In this document: positions 45,751 through 54,895 of the stretch, one piece after another
Numbering within the stretch: the first letter of the stretch is position 1
Layout of the letters: each line of letters begins with the position of its first letter
NCBI GenBank assembly: GCA_019352875.1
Contig: JAAAFW010000006.1
Location: 1,738,703 to 1,802,702, forward strand
DNA: 64,000 nucleotides
Source of the DNA: Pedobacter cryoconitis
GTDB lineage: Bacteria; Bacteroidota; Bacteroidia; Sphingobacteriales; Sphingobacteriaceae
Direction of reading: 5' to 3'
The notes under the pieces: model-generated
The model's database searches: none
What the model saw: the letters and a program-made list of their open reading frames with translations, nothing else
Told to the model about the DNA's origin: nothing
Translations under genes and position numbers: made by a program

Positions 45751-48700
45751 ATGAAAATAAACCGCTGTTTAATGGTGTTTATTATACCATTATATGAATC
45801 ACTATGCGATTTTCATCCGGTTCGGATGATCAGGCATATTTCCGGAATGGCTGTAAAGGCCTTCATTTTTACACTTTGTTCCTTATTACTCGTATCTACC
45901 AATCTCTCGGCAGATGCACAGATACCTCCTGGGTTGCAGAACCAACGGGTTACATTAAATGAGAAAAACCTGGCTATTGCACAGGTTTTTAAATCAATTC
46001 AAAAGCAGACAGGATTTGTATCTGTTTATAACAGTAATGAACTTGCAAATAGAAAGGTCAGCTTAAATGTGAAGAATTACACGGTGGAACAAACCATCAG
46101 AGAGTGTCTGAAGAATACACCCTTCACTTTTAAAATTGTAAATCAGAATATCTTAATAAAGAAAGATCAGTCCGGAACAGAAGTTAAGCCTGGAGATAGC
46201 AGAGCAAAAACAATTAAAGGCAAAGTTCTGGATAAACAAGGTCTGGGTATTCCCGGGGTCAGTGTTAAATTTAAAGGAACCACAACTGCAACTATTACAA
46301 ATGCAGATGGTGCCTACACTATTACTGGACCGGAAGAGGGAGCTCTGGTCTTCAGTATGATTGGATATACAACTCAGGAAATTGCTATTGGTACTGGAAC
46401 TAGTATAAATGTGACTCTGGTTGAATCCTCTGCTGCTTTAGATGAGGTCGTGGTAATCGGATATGGAACGCAGAAGAAATCAAATATAACAACTGCGGTC
46501 TCATCCGTGAATGCAGAAAGTATTAAAGAGCGACCTGCTCTGAATTTTGGTGAGGCTATAGCCGGACAGATGGCAGGGGTTCAGGTACAGCAAACCGGTG
46601 GTGCACCTGGAGGTGAAGGGCTATCAATACGGGTGAGGGGTGTTGGCTCAATTACGCAGTCCAATGATCCTTTATATGTTGTTGATGGTTACCCGATGGA
46701 GGGCAACGCCTTCCGCTTGCTGAATACCTCAGATATTGAAAGTATTCAGGTATTGAAAGACGCTTCTTCAACCGCAATATACGGTTCCAGGGGAGCTAAC
46801 GGAGTAGTTATTGTTACGACAAAAAAAGGTAAAATAGGACCTCCGACAATAAATGTAAGCTCTTTCGTGGGATTCCAGGAATTAGGAAGAAAAATGAAGA
46901 TGATGAACCGCGATCAGTATGTGGAGTGGTTTATGGATGGACGAAATCAGGCCTGGCTTGATGCGAAAATTATTTCTACTGACCCAGATCAGACGCCTCA
47001 CAGCATTTCAGACCCGAATTCCAGACGTAATCTTTATTCCGGTGCTGCCACGCAGTATTTGATTCCAGATGGTACAGGTGGCTTTAAGTATGATTTCAGA
47101 AATCCTGCCTCTGTTGCGACCATGCCGGATAATGACTGGCAGGATCTGCTGTACAGGAAAGCTTTAATCCAGCAGAATGAATTATCAGTCTCCGGAGGAA
47201 CAGAGAATACCCAGTACACGTTCGCAGGAAGTTACGCTAAACAGGACGGTATAGTACTGGGTACTAACTATGACCGGTTTAATTTCAGGTCCAATATCAA
47301 TTCGAAGGTCACCAAAAATATCACTGTTGGTATGAACCTTATGGCTTATACCTCTAATGCGAGAGAACAGGAGAATGGTAAATATTCTCCGGTAATGTTC
47401 GCTTTGCAATTGCCACCGATATTTCCTTTGCGGAATGAAGATGGTACTTATGGATCTATGGTCAGAAATCCAGAAATTCTGGCTGGTGATGTAACCAACC
47501 CTATTGGTGTAGCCGAACAAGTTCTGAACACCCGTAAACGCTACGGCTGGCTGGGTACTGTTTTCGCAGAATGGGAATTTATCAAAGATCTGAAATACAG
47601 AATTAATGTTAACGGAGGTATTCAGGACAACCAGCAGAAAATTTACGAAGCATCTTATATCGATTTTGATGCTTCTAAAGCGCCTCGTCCTGCTAAAGGA
47701 GTGAATCAAAGGATGACGGATTACGACTGGGTTATAGAAAATACCTTGAATTATGCCCATACATTTTCCGGGAAACATGCGCTGTCCGGTTTAGTCGGAT
47801 ACACAACGCAGAAACATACCTATAATAATATGTACGGTGAAGCGCGGGGTTTTGCGAATGATGAGATCAAAACACTTAATGCAGGAACAATGTATGCATT
47901 AACGAGTGATGAATCTCAATATTCTATGATCTCCTATCTCGGCCGGATTAATTATTCATATGATGACCGCTATCTTATCACGGCAACTTATCGGGGAGAT
48001 GGTTCTTCCAGGTTTGGTATGAATAAAAAGTGGGGGACATTCCCTTCACTGTCTCTTGGCTGGAGAATCTCACAGGAAAAGTTTATGCAAAACTTTAAAG
48101 CAGTGAGTGATCTGAAGATCAGGGCTGGTTACGGTATTTCAGGAAATAACAGAATTGGTGATTACTCCTCTATTGGGTTGTTATCGTCCGGGTTCTACCC
48201 CACTGGGAATGCGCTTCAGAATACATCTAACCCAAATACCATGTCTAACGTAGACCTGGGCTGGGAAAAAACAAAACAGTATAATCTTGGATTTGAACTC
48301 GGCTTATGGAGTGACAGGCTCAGGGTTGAAGGAGATTTCTATAATAGCACATCGTTGGACTTACTTTTAAACGTACCTGTACCAATTATAACCGGATATT
48401 CTTCGCAGATACAGAATATAGGTAAAGTGCAGAATAAAGGGATGGAGTTCTTAATCACAACCAGGAACCTGATTAACACTTTTAAATGGAGTACAAATTT
48501 TAATATATCATTTAATAAAAATAAGGTTCTGGAAGTAGGTCCCGATAAACGGCCTATTTACGGCAGTGCGCCTAATGCGAATAATGCGTTCATTACCACT
48601 ATAGGACATCCTATCGCAAGTTTTTACGGGTATAAATTTGAAGGCGTGTTCCGAAGCCAGGAAGAACTGGATAAATATCCGCATCTGAGTGCAGATCAGG

Positions 48701-49284
48701 TTGGAGACGGAAGATATGCCGATATCAATGGAGACGGTATTCTTGATCAGAATGACAAAACAATTCTTGGCGATAACAATCCGGATTTTGTTGCCGGGCT
48801 GACTAATAACTTTTCATATAAGAATTTTTCGCTCGGTATACAGTTTACCGGCTCTTATGGTGCAAAACTGTTTAGTTTTTACCAGAGGATGGTCGGTATT
48901 TATCACGGAGACCGAAACGGAATGATTGAGCAGGTTAACCGCTGGCGTTCTGATGATCAGCCAGGAGACGGACAGCATTTTCGCGCAACAAGAACCCCTT
49001 CCGGCTGGCAGAGAGACCCCTCATCTGCCTGGATCCAGAACGGATCATACCTGCGGTTGAGAAATGTAAATCTGGCATACGACCTCGATAAAAGAATTGC
49101 AGCGCGGGTAAAAGCAAAAGGAATACGCGTGTATGTTACCGGAAGCAATTTGTTCACGATAACCAAGTATTCAGGATATGACCCTGAAACAAGCAGTGAA
49201 GGAAGCGGATTGACTAAAGGTGGAGATTATCTCGGCTATCCGACATCCCGGACATTCATCTTTGGCACTAACATTACATTTTAA
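45751..49284 (+). CDS. SusC/RagA-type TonB-linked receptor with STN signalling domain
   Basis: This 1177-aa outer-membrane protein has a long N-terminal signal region (hydrophobic stretch about 39-57), an STN domain (about 65-140; VTLNEKNLAIAQVFKSIQKQTGF), a CarboxypepD_reg domain (about 155-230), a plug with SusC motifs (ALDEVVVIGYGTQKK, VLKDASSTAIYGSRGANGVVIVTTKKGK) and a 22-strand barrel ending in RTFIFGTNITF. The STN domain allows it to signal through FecR. It should import a glycan or glycoside with the SusD encoded 19 nt downstream. Confidence 0.96.
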   Translation: MKINRCLMVFIIPLYESLCDFHPVRMIRHISGMAVKAFIFTLCSLLLVSTNLSADAQIPPGLQNQRVTLNEKNLAIAQVFKSIQKQTGFVSVYNSNELANRKVSLNVKNYTVEQTIRECLKNTPFTFKIVNQNILIKKDQSGTEVKPGDSRAKTIKGKVLDKQGLGIPGVSVKFKGTTTATITNADGAYTITGPEEGALVFSMIGYTTQEIAIGTGTSINVTLVESSAALDEVVVIGYGTQKKSNITTAVSSVNAESIKERPALNFGEAIAGQMAGVQVQQTGGAPGGEGLSIRVRGVGSITQSNDPLYVVDGYPMEGNAFRLLNTSDIESIQVLKDASSTAIYGSRGANGVVIVTTKKGKIGPPTINVSSFVGFQELGRKMKMMNRDQYVEWFMDGRNQAWLDAKIISTDPDQTPHSISDPNSRRNLYSGAATQYLIPDGTGGFKYDFRNPASVATMPDNDWQDLLYRKALIQQNELSVSGGTENTQYTFAGSYAKQDGIVLGTNYDRFNFRSNINSKVTKNITVGMNLMAYTSNAREQENGKYSPVMFALQLPPIFPLRNEDGTYGSMVRNPEILAGDVTNPIGVAEQVLNTRKRYGWLGTVFAEWEFIKDLKYRINVNGGIQDNQQKIYEASYIDFDASKAPRPAKGVNQRMTDYDWVIENTLNYAHTFSGKHALSGLVGYTTQKHTYNNMYGEARGFANDEIKTLNAGTMYALTSDESQYSMISYLGRINYSYDDRYLITATYRGDGSSRFGMNKKWGTFPSLSLGWRISQEKFMQNFKAVSDLKIRAGYGISGNNRIGDYSSIGLLSSGFYPTGNALQNTSNPNTMSNVDLGWEKTKQYNLGFELGLWSDRLRVEGDFYNSTSLDLLLNVPVPIITGYSSQIQNIGKVQNKGMEFLITTRNLINTFKWSTNFNISFNKNKVLEVGPDKRPIYGSAPNANNAFITTIGHPIASFYGYKFEGVFRSQEELDKYPHLSADQVGDGRYADINGDGILDQNDKTILGDNNPDFVAGLTNNFSYKNFSLGIQFTGSYGAKLFSFYQRMVGIYHGDRNGMIEQVNRWRSDDQPGDGQHFRATRTPSGWQRDPSSAWIQNGSYLRLRNVNLAYDLDKRIAARVKAKGIRVYVTGSNLFTITKYSGYDPETSSEGSGLTKGGDYLGYPTSRTFIFGTNITF

Positions 49285-49303
49285 CCGTATTAAAGCTTAT
49301 TTT

Positions 49304-50875
49304 ATGAAAAAGTTTAGTTTACTCGTTATGGTAGCGGTACTCAGTTTAGCGTCTTGTAAGGACGACTTTATTGATCTCACTCCTCCGTCAAACTTAAATT
49401 CCAATACCTTTTACAAAACGCAGCAGGATATGAACCAGGCAACGCTCTCTGCTTATGGAAACCTGCGTACCTTATATAATTCAAACTATGTCAGAATAGG
49501 AGAAATCAGATCCGATAATACAACTTACTCCTGGCTTTCTGGAAACCCTGCTAATGAAAAGGGGATCGACGAATTTTCCTCACCACTACTGCCGGAGAAT
49601 AATTTCGTTACCGAGCTCTGGGACGATAGTTATAAAACCATCCTGAGATGTAATATCGTGATTAATCGCACCCCGGCAGCGACTTTCACGGATGAAAAAC
49701 TCAAAAATCAATATATAGCCGAAGCCCGTTTTTTGAGAGCGCTGGTTTATTTCTGGCTTAACCGTGCATTTGGTGGATATACTACGGACGGGCAGCTCCT
49801 TGGTGCAATTAAAGTGGATAAAGAAGTGACACAGGCTGAAGCCTATACCATGGGACGGGCCACACTTGCAGAAATGTATGACTTTATTGTCGAAGACCTG
49901 AAGTTCGCAGAGGCCAACTTGCCCCAGGCATATGGAGGAGTAGATAAAGGACGGGTAGTCAAAGGTGGTGCAAGTGCTTTATTGGGTAAGGTTTACCTTA
50001 CAATGGCAGGCTTTCCTTTAAATAAGGGGACAGAATATTATAACCTGGCAAGCACCAAACTACAGGAGGTTGTAAACAACTCGATGTATGCATTGGTGCC
50101 GAGTTATAAAGATCTTTTTGACGTATCCAAAAAAAATAGTACGGAATCGCTTTTTGAGGTTCAGTATATGAAAGGAGCCCCAAATATGGCTACCGGAAGT
50201 CCGTGGAATAACAATTTCGCACCGAGATTTTCCGACAAAGAGGTTGTACTGGTCGGCGATAAAAATGGAGAAAACTCACCTACCGGGCACATGTCTAAAG
50301 CCTATGAGACAGGAGATCCGCGAAAATTTGTGTCTATGCGCGATGGTTGGATCAATGCAAGAACAGGGATATTCCAGAATGAGAGATATGTATGTAAATA
50401 TTATGATATCGCTACAAGTGGTTCGGATAATGGAAACAATTGGATAGAGTTGCGTCTGGGAGATGTTTATCTGATGTACGCCGAGGCACTGGTTCGCGGC
50501 GGGGGGAATAAAGCAGCTGCATTAACCTATTTGAATAAAATCCGGGAAAGGGCCAGAAATACACCGGGAGATCCCAAAATTCAGCCGGCTGCAGGCATGC
50601 TCCGTGATTATACACCAGGCGATTTTCCGTCAGATAAAGAGTTTTTACTGGCGATTGAAAAGGAGCGCCGGGTAGAGCTGGCTTTCGAAAATCATCGCTG
50701 GTTTGACTTGGTACGTACGGCACGGGCGAAAGATGTCATGATCGAAGAACAAGCTTACGACGGTTATAATAGCTTCGTGTGGAGCGACAATGCCCTGTTT
50801 TACCCCATTCCGATGACCGTCATGCAGTCTAATCCACAAAAAATTACACAGAACAGAGGTTATACTCAAATGTAA
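49304..50875 (+). CDS. SusD/RagB family surface lipoprotein
   Basis: This 523-aa protein has a lipoprotein signal (MKKFSLLVMVAVLSLASC, Cys18) followed by SusD features: FYKTQQDMNQATLSAYGNLR, AEARFLRALVYFWL, LRLGDVYLMYAEALVR and ERRVELAFENHRWFDLVRT. It binds substrate at the cell surface as the lid of the SusC channel. The start at 49304 is chosen over a longer frame because it begins the signal peptide. It sits between susC and the DUF1080 gene. Confidence 0.96.
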   Translation: MKKFSLLVMVAVLSLASCKDDFIDLTPPSNLNSNTFYKTQQDMNQATLSAYGNLRTLYNSNYVRIGEIRSDNTTYSWLSGNPANEKGIDEFSSPLLPENNFVTELWDDSYKTILRCNIVINRTPAATFTDEKLKNQYIAEARFLRALVYFWLNRAFGGYTTDGQLLGAIKVDKEVTQAEAYTMGRATLAEMYDFIVEDLKFAEANLPQAYGGVDKGRVVKGGASALLGKVYLTMAGFPLNKGTEYYNLASTKLQEVVNNSMYALVPSYKDLFDVSKKNSTESLFEVQYMKGAPNMATGSPWNNNFAPRFSDKEVVLVGDKNGENSPTGHMSKAYETGDPRKFVSMRDGWINARTGIFQNERYVCKYYDIATSGSDNGNNWIELRLGDVYLMYAEALVRGGGNKAAALTYLNKIRERARNTPGDPKIQPAAGMLRDYTPGDFPSDKEFLLAIEKERRVELAFENHRWFDLVRTARAKDVMIEEQAYDGYNSFVWSDNALFYPIPMTVMQSNPQKITQNRGYTQM

Positions 50876-50900
50876 CCCTCAGATAAAAAACATAGAACTT

Positions 50901-51617
50901 ATGAAAACATCATATTTCACACTGTTGCTGATGCTGTCGGTCACTTTAAATGCAGTTTATGCGCAGAAGAAGGATAATGGACTCTCAGCACAGGAAATAA
51001 AACAAGGATATCAGTTGCTCTTTAACGGTAAAAATCTGGAGGGATGGACAGCCGTTGGGAAAAGTGCGCCTCCGGCGGATCGCTGGAAAGTTGAAAACGG
51101 TGAATTGGCCATAGACAAAAAAGAAAACCATGGCGGTGGAGACCTGATAACTGAAAAAGAGTATGAAAATTTTGATCTCTCTGTGGACTATAAGCTTTTA
51201 GCCGGTGGAAACAGCGGTATAAAGTATCTGTTCACCCGTTATGAAAAAGGGGGATGGCTTGGCCAGGAATATCAGATTCTTGATAATACAAACCATCCGG
51301 ATGCAAAAAACGGGATTAACGGAAACAGGCTGGAAGGTACACTTTATGATGTACTGCCCCTGGATAAAAAGGCACAGAATAAAGTTGGAACCTGGAATAC
51401 GGCAAGGGTCGTAGTGAAAGGGGCAGAGGTCAAACATTATCTGAATGGTGTCGAAATCCTTTCCTATAACCGGGACAGTCCAAAATTTCAGGAAGCAGTG
51501 AGGCAGAGTAAATTTAAGGATGCAGTGCAGTTTGGCCAGGCTAAATCCGGACATATCCTGTTGCAGGATCATGGCGATGCAGTTGCATTTAAAAATATCA
51601 AGATCAAAGTATTATAG
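50901..51617 (+). CDS. DUF1080 protein (3-keto-disaccharide hydrolase-like), first copy
   Basis: This 238-aa protein has a signal peptide (ending VYAQ) and one DUF1080 domain (GYQLLFNGKNLEGW, NFDLSVDYKLLAGGNSGIKYLF, GQEYQILDNTNHPD, AVAFKNIKIKVL), a concanavalin-like beta-sandwich. Family members cleave 3-keto-glycosides. It is encoded between susD and a secreted Gfo/Idh/MocA oxidoreductase, the expected partner that makes or uses the 3-keto sugar. A second, divergent copy follows that gene. Confidence 0.9.
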   Translation: MKTSYFTLLLMLSVTLNAVYAQKKDNGLSAQEIKQGYQLLFNGKNLEGWTAVGKSAPPADRWKVENGELAIDKKENHGGGDLITEKEYENFDLSVDYKLLAGGNSGIKYLFTRYEKGGWLGQEYQILDNTNHPDAKNGINGNRLEGTLYDVLPLDKKAQNKVGTWNTARVVVKGAEVKHYLNGVEILSYNRDSPKFQEAVRQSKFKDAVQFGQAKSGHILLQDHGDAVAFKNIKIKVL

Positions 51618-51646
51618 TTTTTATCATCTAAGCAGACAATTAAGTT

Positions 51647-53014
51647 ATGAGCAAAAGTTCAAGAAGAGATTTTATTAAAACACTAGGTATTGGTACCGCG
51701 GCTTTAACCATAGGCAATAATGCATTTGGCGGTGCAGGGTTGGGTTTTAGTGCAAAAAGCTACCGGAATATTGTTGGTGCGAATGAGCGGATCAATATGG
51801 GGATTATTGGATTAAACGGACGAGGGAACAGTATGTGCGGAACGATCGTAGCGCTGAAAAATGCGCAGATTGTTTCCATTTGCGACGTCGACAAAAGAAC
51901 CTTGCCTAAGGTAGCCGCTACGATACAGAAAGCCGGGCAGGCAGCTGTTCCAAAATCGGAGAAAGACCTCAGAAGAGTTCTGGAAGATAAATCTGTCGAT
52001 GCAATATATACTGCGACTCCGGATCACTGGCACGCGCCTTTAACTATTATGGCTTGTCAGGCTGGTAAGCATGTTTATGTAGAGAAGCCTTTAAGTCATA
52101 ATCCCAGGGAGGGCGAAATGGCAGTCACGGCCGCCAGAAAATACAATAAAGTGGTGCAGATGGGAGCACAACGACGATCGGCTCCGATACTTACAGAAGG
52201 GATCAAGCTTTTGCATGATGGCGTAATCGGGCGGGTCTATATGGCGAAAACCTGGTATACCAATGCCCGTAAGCCAACTTTCCTGAAACCGGGTACCATC
52301 CCTGACTGGCTTGACTATGACTTATGGCAGGGGCCGGCACCTAGAATGGACTATAAGGAAGGACTAATTCATTATAACTGGCACTGGTTCTGGCACTGGG
52401 GGACTGGAGAAGCATTAAATAACGGCACCCATGAAGTAGACGTTGCCCGCTGGGGTCTGGGAGCAGATTTTCCAACGCGTGTAACGTCGGTTGGTGGCCG
52501 GTATCATTATAAAGATGATTGGGAAACGCCGGATACGCAATCCGTTGTTATAGAATATCCTGGTCGTATGTCTCTGCAATGGGAGAACAGGAGTTGTAAT
52601 GGAAGAAAGGTGGAAGGACTGGAACGTGGAATAATTTTTTACGGTGAAAAAGGAAGTCTGGATACGGGAGATGACGCCTACAGCATCTACGACTTGGAAG
52701 GTAAGCTCGTGAAAGAAGTTAAACCAGTGGGGCAGTCTGATGCTCTTGCCGGAAGAAACACGGCCAGCCCAAGTTTAGGAATGGATAGCCTGCACATGGC
52801 AGACTTTCTGGATGCTATAAAAAACAACCGAAAACCTAATTGTGATGTCGAAGTTGGACACAAGAGTACGGTTGCCATGCAGCTGGCCAATATTTCCTCC
52901 CGTGTGGGAAGGGATTTACATATCGATCCGAAAAACGGACATATAATAGGAGACCCGGAAGCACAGAAGTTGTGGAGCAGAACCTATGAAAAAGGATGGG
53001 AACCGGTCATATAA
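51647..53014 (+). CDS. Gfo/Idh/MocA oxidoreductase with Tat signal
   Basis: This 455-aa NAD(P)-dependent sugar oxidoreductase starts with a twin-arginine signal (SRRDFIKTLGIGTAALTIG), so it is exported folded with its cofactor. The Rossmann part has MGIIGLNGRGNSM and the catalytic EKP motif (VYVEKPLSHNPREGE). A C-terminal alpha/beta domain carries HYNWHWFWHWGTGEALNNGTHEVD, a His-rich patch. Such proteins oxidise or reduce C3 of glycosides in the periplasm, matching the DUF1080 hydrolases on either side. Confidence 0.93.
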   Translation: MSKSSRRDFIKTLGIGTAALTIGNNAFGGAGLGFSAKSYRNIVGANERINMGIIGLNGRGNSMCGTIVALKNAQIVSICDVDKRTLPKVAATIQKAGQAAVPKSEKDLRRVLEDKSVDAIYTATPDHWHAPLTIMACQAGKHVYVEKPLSHNPREGEMAVTAARKYNKVVQMGAQRRSAPILTEGIKLLHDGVIGRVYMAKTWYTNARKPTFLKPGTIPDWLDYDLWQGPAPRMDYKEGLIHYNWHWFWHWGTGEALNNGTHEVDVARWGLGADFPTRVTSVGGRYHYKDDWETPDTQSVVIEYPGRMSLQWENRSCNGRKVEGLERGIIFYGEKGSLDTGDDAYSIYDLEGKLVKEVKPVGQSDALAGRNTASPSLGMDSLHMADFLDAIKNNRKPNCDVEVGHKSTVAMQLANISSRVGRDLHIDPKNGHIIGDPEAQKLWSRTYEKGWEPVI

Positions 53015-53040
53015 TTTTAAATTTCAAATAGAGGTTTACG

Positions 53041-53754
53041 ATGAAATATCTTAAATTTTATACGCATATGGTTCTGCTCCAGTTTGTATTTGTGTTTGCA
53101 TGTCAGGCGCAGCAGCAGAATCAGTTAACAACAAAAGAGAAAGATGCCGGATGGCATCTTCTCTTTGATGGTCGTACTTTTGATGGCTGGAAGATGCTAA
53201 ATGGAAGTGGCTGGATAATTAAAGATGGTGCTTTAACTGCAGTGTCTTCGCCAGCACATACACAGTCCGATATCATAACCACAGACCAGTTTGAAGACTT
53301 TGAACTGGTATTTGAGTTTAAAGTTTATAAAAATACGAACAGTGGTGTTAAATATCTCGTGACTAATGATTTCCCACAACAAAGAGGTGCATTTTTGGGG
53401 TTGGAATATCAGATCCTTGACGAGGCTAATTTTGTTTATCCGGAAAGGGGTAATTTGCGGACCACAGCATCACTCTACGATCTGATCCCTGCAAACCCTG
53501 TCAAACAGGTCTTGTTGAAAGAACGATGGAATACAGCAAAGATCCAGGTAAAGGGGAAATTAATCCGGCACTGGCTAAATGGAAAGCAAGTTGTGTCTTA
53601 TGACCGAAGCACAGCTGCATTTGCACAATTGGTAAGGGATAGTAAGTATAAGGAATTAAGTAATTTTGGACAGGTAAAAAAAGGGCGGTTTCTTCTGCAG
53701 AATGAGGGGAGCCCGGTATCCTTCAGAAATATTAAAGTCCGCCAAATAAATTAA
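53041..53754 (+). CDS. DUF1080 protein (3-keto-disaccharide hydrolase-like), second copy
   Basis: This 237-aa DUF1080 protein has a signal region ending in FACQAQ, where the Cys could be lipidated. The domain has LLFDGRTFDGWKMLNG, FEDFELVFEFKVYKNTNSGVKYLV, GLEYQILDEAN and VSFRNIKVRQIN. It is clearly different from the first copy, so the two may act on different linkages or on different sides of the outer membrane. Its 3' end overlaps the convergent radical SAM gene by 23 nt. Confidence 0.9.
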   Translation: MKYLKFYTHMVLLQFVFVFACQAQQQNQLTTKEKDAGWHLLFDGRTFDGWKMLNGSGWIIKDGALTAVSSPAHTQSDIITTDQFEDFELVFEFKVYKNTNSGVKYLVTNDFPQQRGAFLGLEYQILDEANFVYPERGNLRTTASLYDLIPANPVKQVLLKERWNTAKIQVKGKLIRHWLNGKQVVSYDRSTAAFAQLVRDSKYKELSNFGQVKKGRFLLQNEGSPVSFRNIKVRQIN

Positions 53755-54835
53755 GCTGTGATCCGGGTACACAGAACTGGCTGGAATCTAGTTTAATCCG
53801 TTCTTTATTCAGGCCGTTCAGCCTGCAATGCAGCCTGAAAGTGTCCTGGATCATTTTCGCAATATTACCTTCACCTCTCATTCGTGTGCCGAAACGGCTG
53901 TCGTTTACGGCGCCCTGGTGGCAGGATTGAATCTGATGCCATACTTTTTCTGCCCGGTCAGGGAAATTCTGTTCAAGCCAGTCCCGGAAGATAACAGAGA
54001 TGGCGCCATTGAGCCGGACTACCGTATATCCTGCATGAATAGCCCCGCATGCAGTGACTTCCTTTAGAATAGAGGGGATCTCGTGATCACTAAGGCCGGG
54101 AATAAGAGGTGCGACCATCACACCTGCAGGAATACCTGCATCACTTAAAGCAGAAAGGACTTTGAGCCGCTGCTTCGCCGTTGCCGTTCTGGGTTCCATC
54201 TTTAAACGCAGATCTTCATTGAGACTGTTAATGGACAGGTATACAGCACAGAGGTTTCTGGCTGCCAGTTCTTTTAAGATATCAAGATCCCGCAGGATCA
54301 GTGCATTTTTTGTGATGAGGCTTACAGGCTGTCCATAATCGGCGGCAATGCGCAGGAGTTCCCGGGTAATGCGGTATTTTCTTTCTGCCGGCTGGTAGCA
54401 ATCTGTATTACCAGAGAGAGAAATCACACTGGCATCCCAGCTTTTTCGTTCCAGAAACTTTCTGAATAGTGTGGGTGCATCTTTCTTTACGATGATTTTC
54501 TGCTCAAAATCCAGACCGGCACTGAAACCCCAGTATTCATGCGTATTCCTTGCATAACAATAAGTGCAGCCATGCTCACAGCCCTGGTAGGGATTCATAG
54601 AAAATTCCATCCCAACGTCTGGGCTATCCACAGGATTAACAATGGACTTGGAGCTACCTTCTATGTAAACAGTTTTTGCTTTACCATCAGTTTCCCAGTC
54701 GTCTATCCCTTCTGCATGATCCCGGACATAAGTGTTTGCAGCAAACTTGTTATGTGTATTAAGCTGTGCTCCCCGACCTTTGAGATATTCATCTGCCTTA
54801 ATGTATGAATTTCGTGTATTTTGTTCTCTGGGCAT
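53732..54835 (-). CDS. PA0069 family radical SAM protein
   Basis: This 367-aa protein has the CxxxCxxC cluster motif in YQGCEHGCTYCYARNTHEY (about residue 90-108) and SPL-like features (SVISLSGNTDCYQPAERKYRITRELL, PVSLITKNALILRDLD, GVMVAPLIPGLSDHEI). These identify the PA0069/Rv2578c group, relatives of spore photoproduct lyase. The substrate is unknown. A 10-bp palindrome lies upstream. Confidence 0.92.
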   Translation of the reverse strand: MPREQNTRNSYIKADEYLKGRGAQLNTHNKFAANTYVRDHAEGIDDWETDGKAKTVYIEGSSKSIVNPVDSPDVGMEFSMNPYQGCEHGCTYCYARNTHEYWGFSAGLDFEQKIIVKKDAPTLFRKFLERKSWDASVISLSGNTDCYQPAERKYRITRELLRIAADYGQPVSLITKNALILRDLDILKELAARNLCAVYLSINSLNEDLRLKMEPRTATAKQRLKVLSALSDAGIPAGVMVAPLIPGLSDHEIPSILKEVTACGAIHAGYTVVRLNGAISVIFRDWLEQNFPDRAEKVWHQIQSCHQGAVNDSRFGTRMRGEGNIAKMIQDTFRLHCRLNGLNKERIKLDSSQFCVPGSQLNLFGGL

Positions 54836-54852
54836 ATCATCTTTTCTATCGC

Positions 54853-54876
54853 ACTAAAAATACTAATATTTTTAGT
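54853..54876. repeat. Palindrome ACTAAAAATA/TATTTTTAGT upstream of the radical SAM gene
   Basis: Two perfect 10-bp arms enclose CTAA. It lies between two minus-strand genes. The AT-only stem makes an operator more likely than a strong terminator, though it could serve as either. Confidence 0.6.
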
Positions 54877-54895
54877 AAAATACAAGATGGTATTG

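Noticed and set aside
47185..47778. A 197-aa minus-strand open frame within susC
   Set aside because: It lies wholly antisense to the conserved SusC barrel and lacks a recognisable domain or signal.
43718..53754. A horizontally acquired island or integrative element
   Set aside because: No integrase, transposase, tRNA gene or flanking att-like repeat was seen. SusCD loci with sigma/anti-sigma genes are normal chromosomal accessories here.
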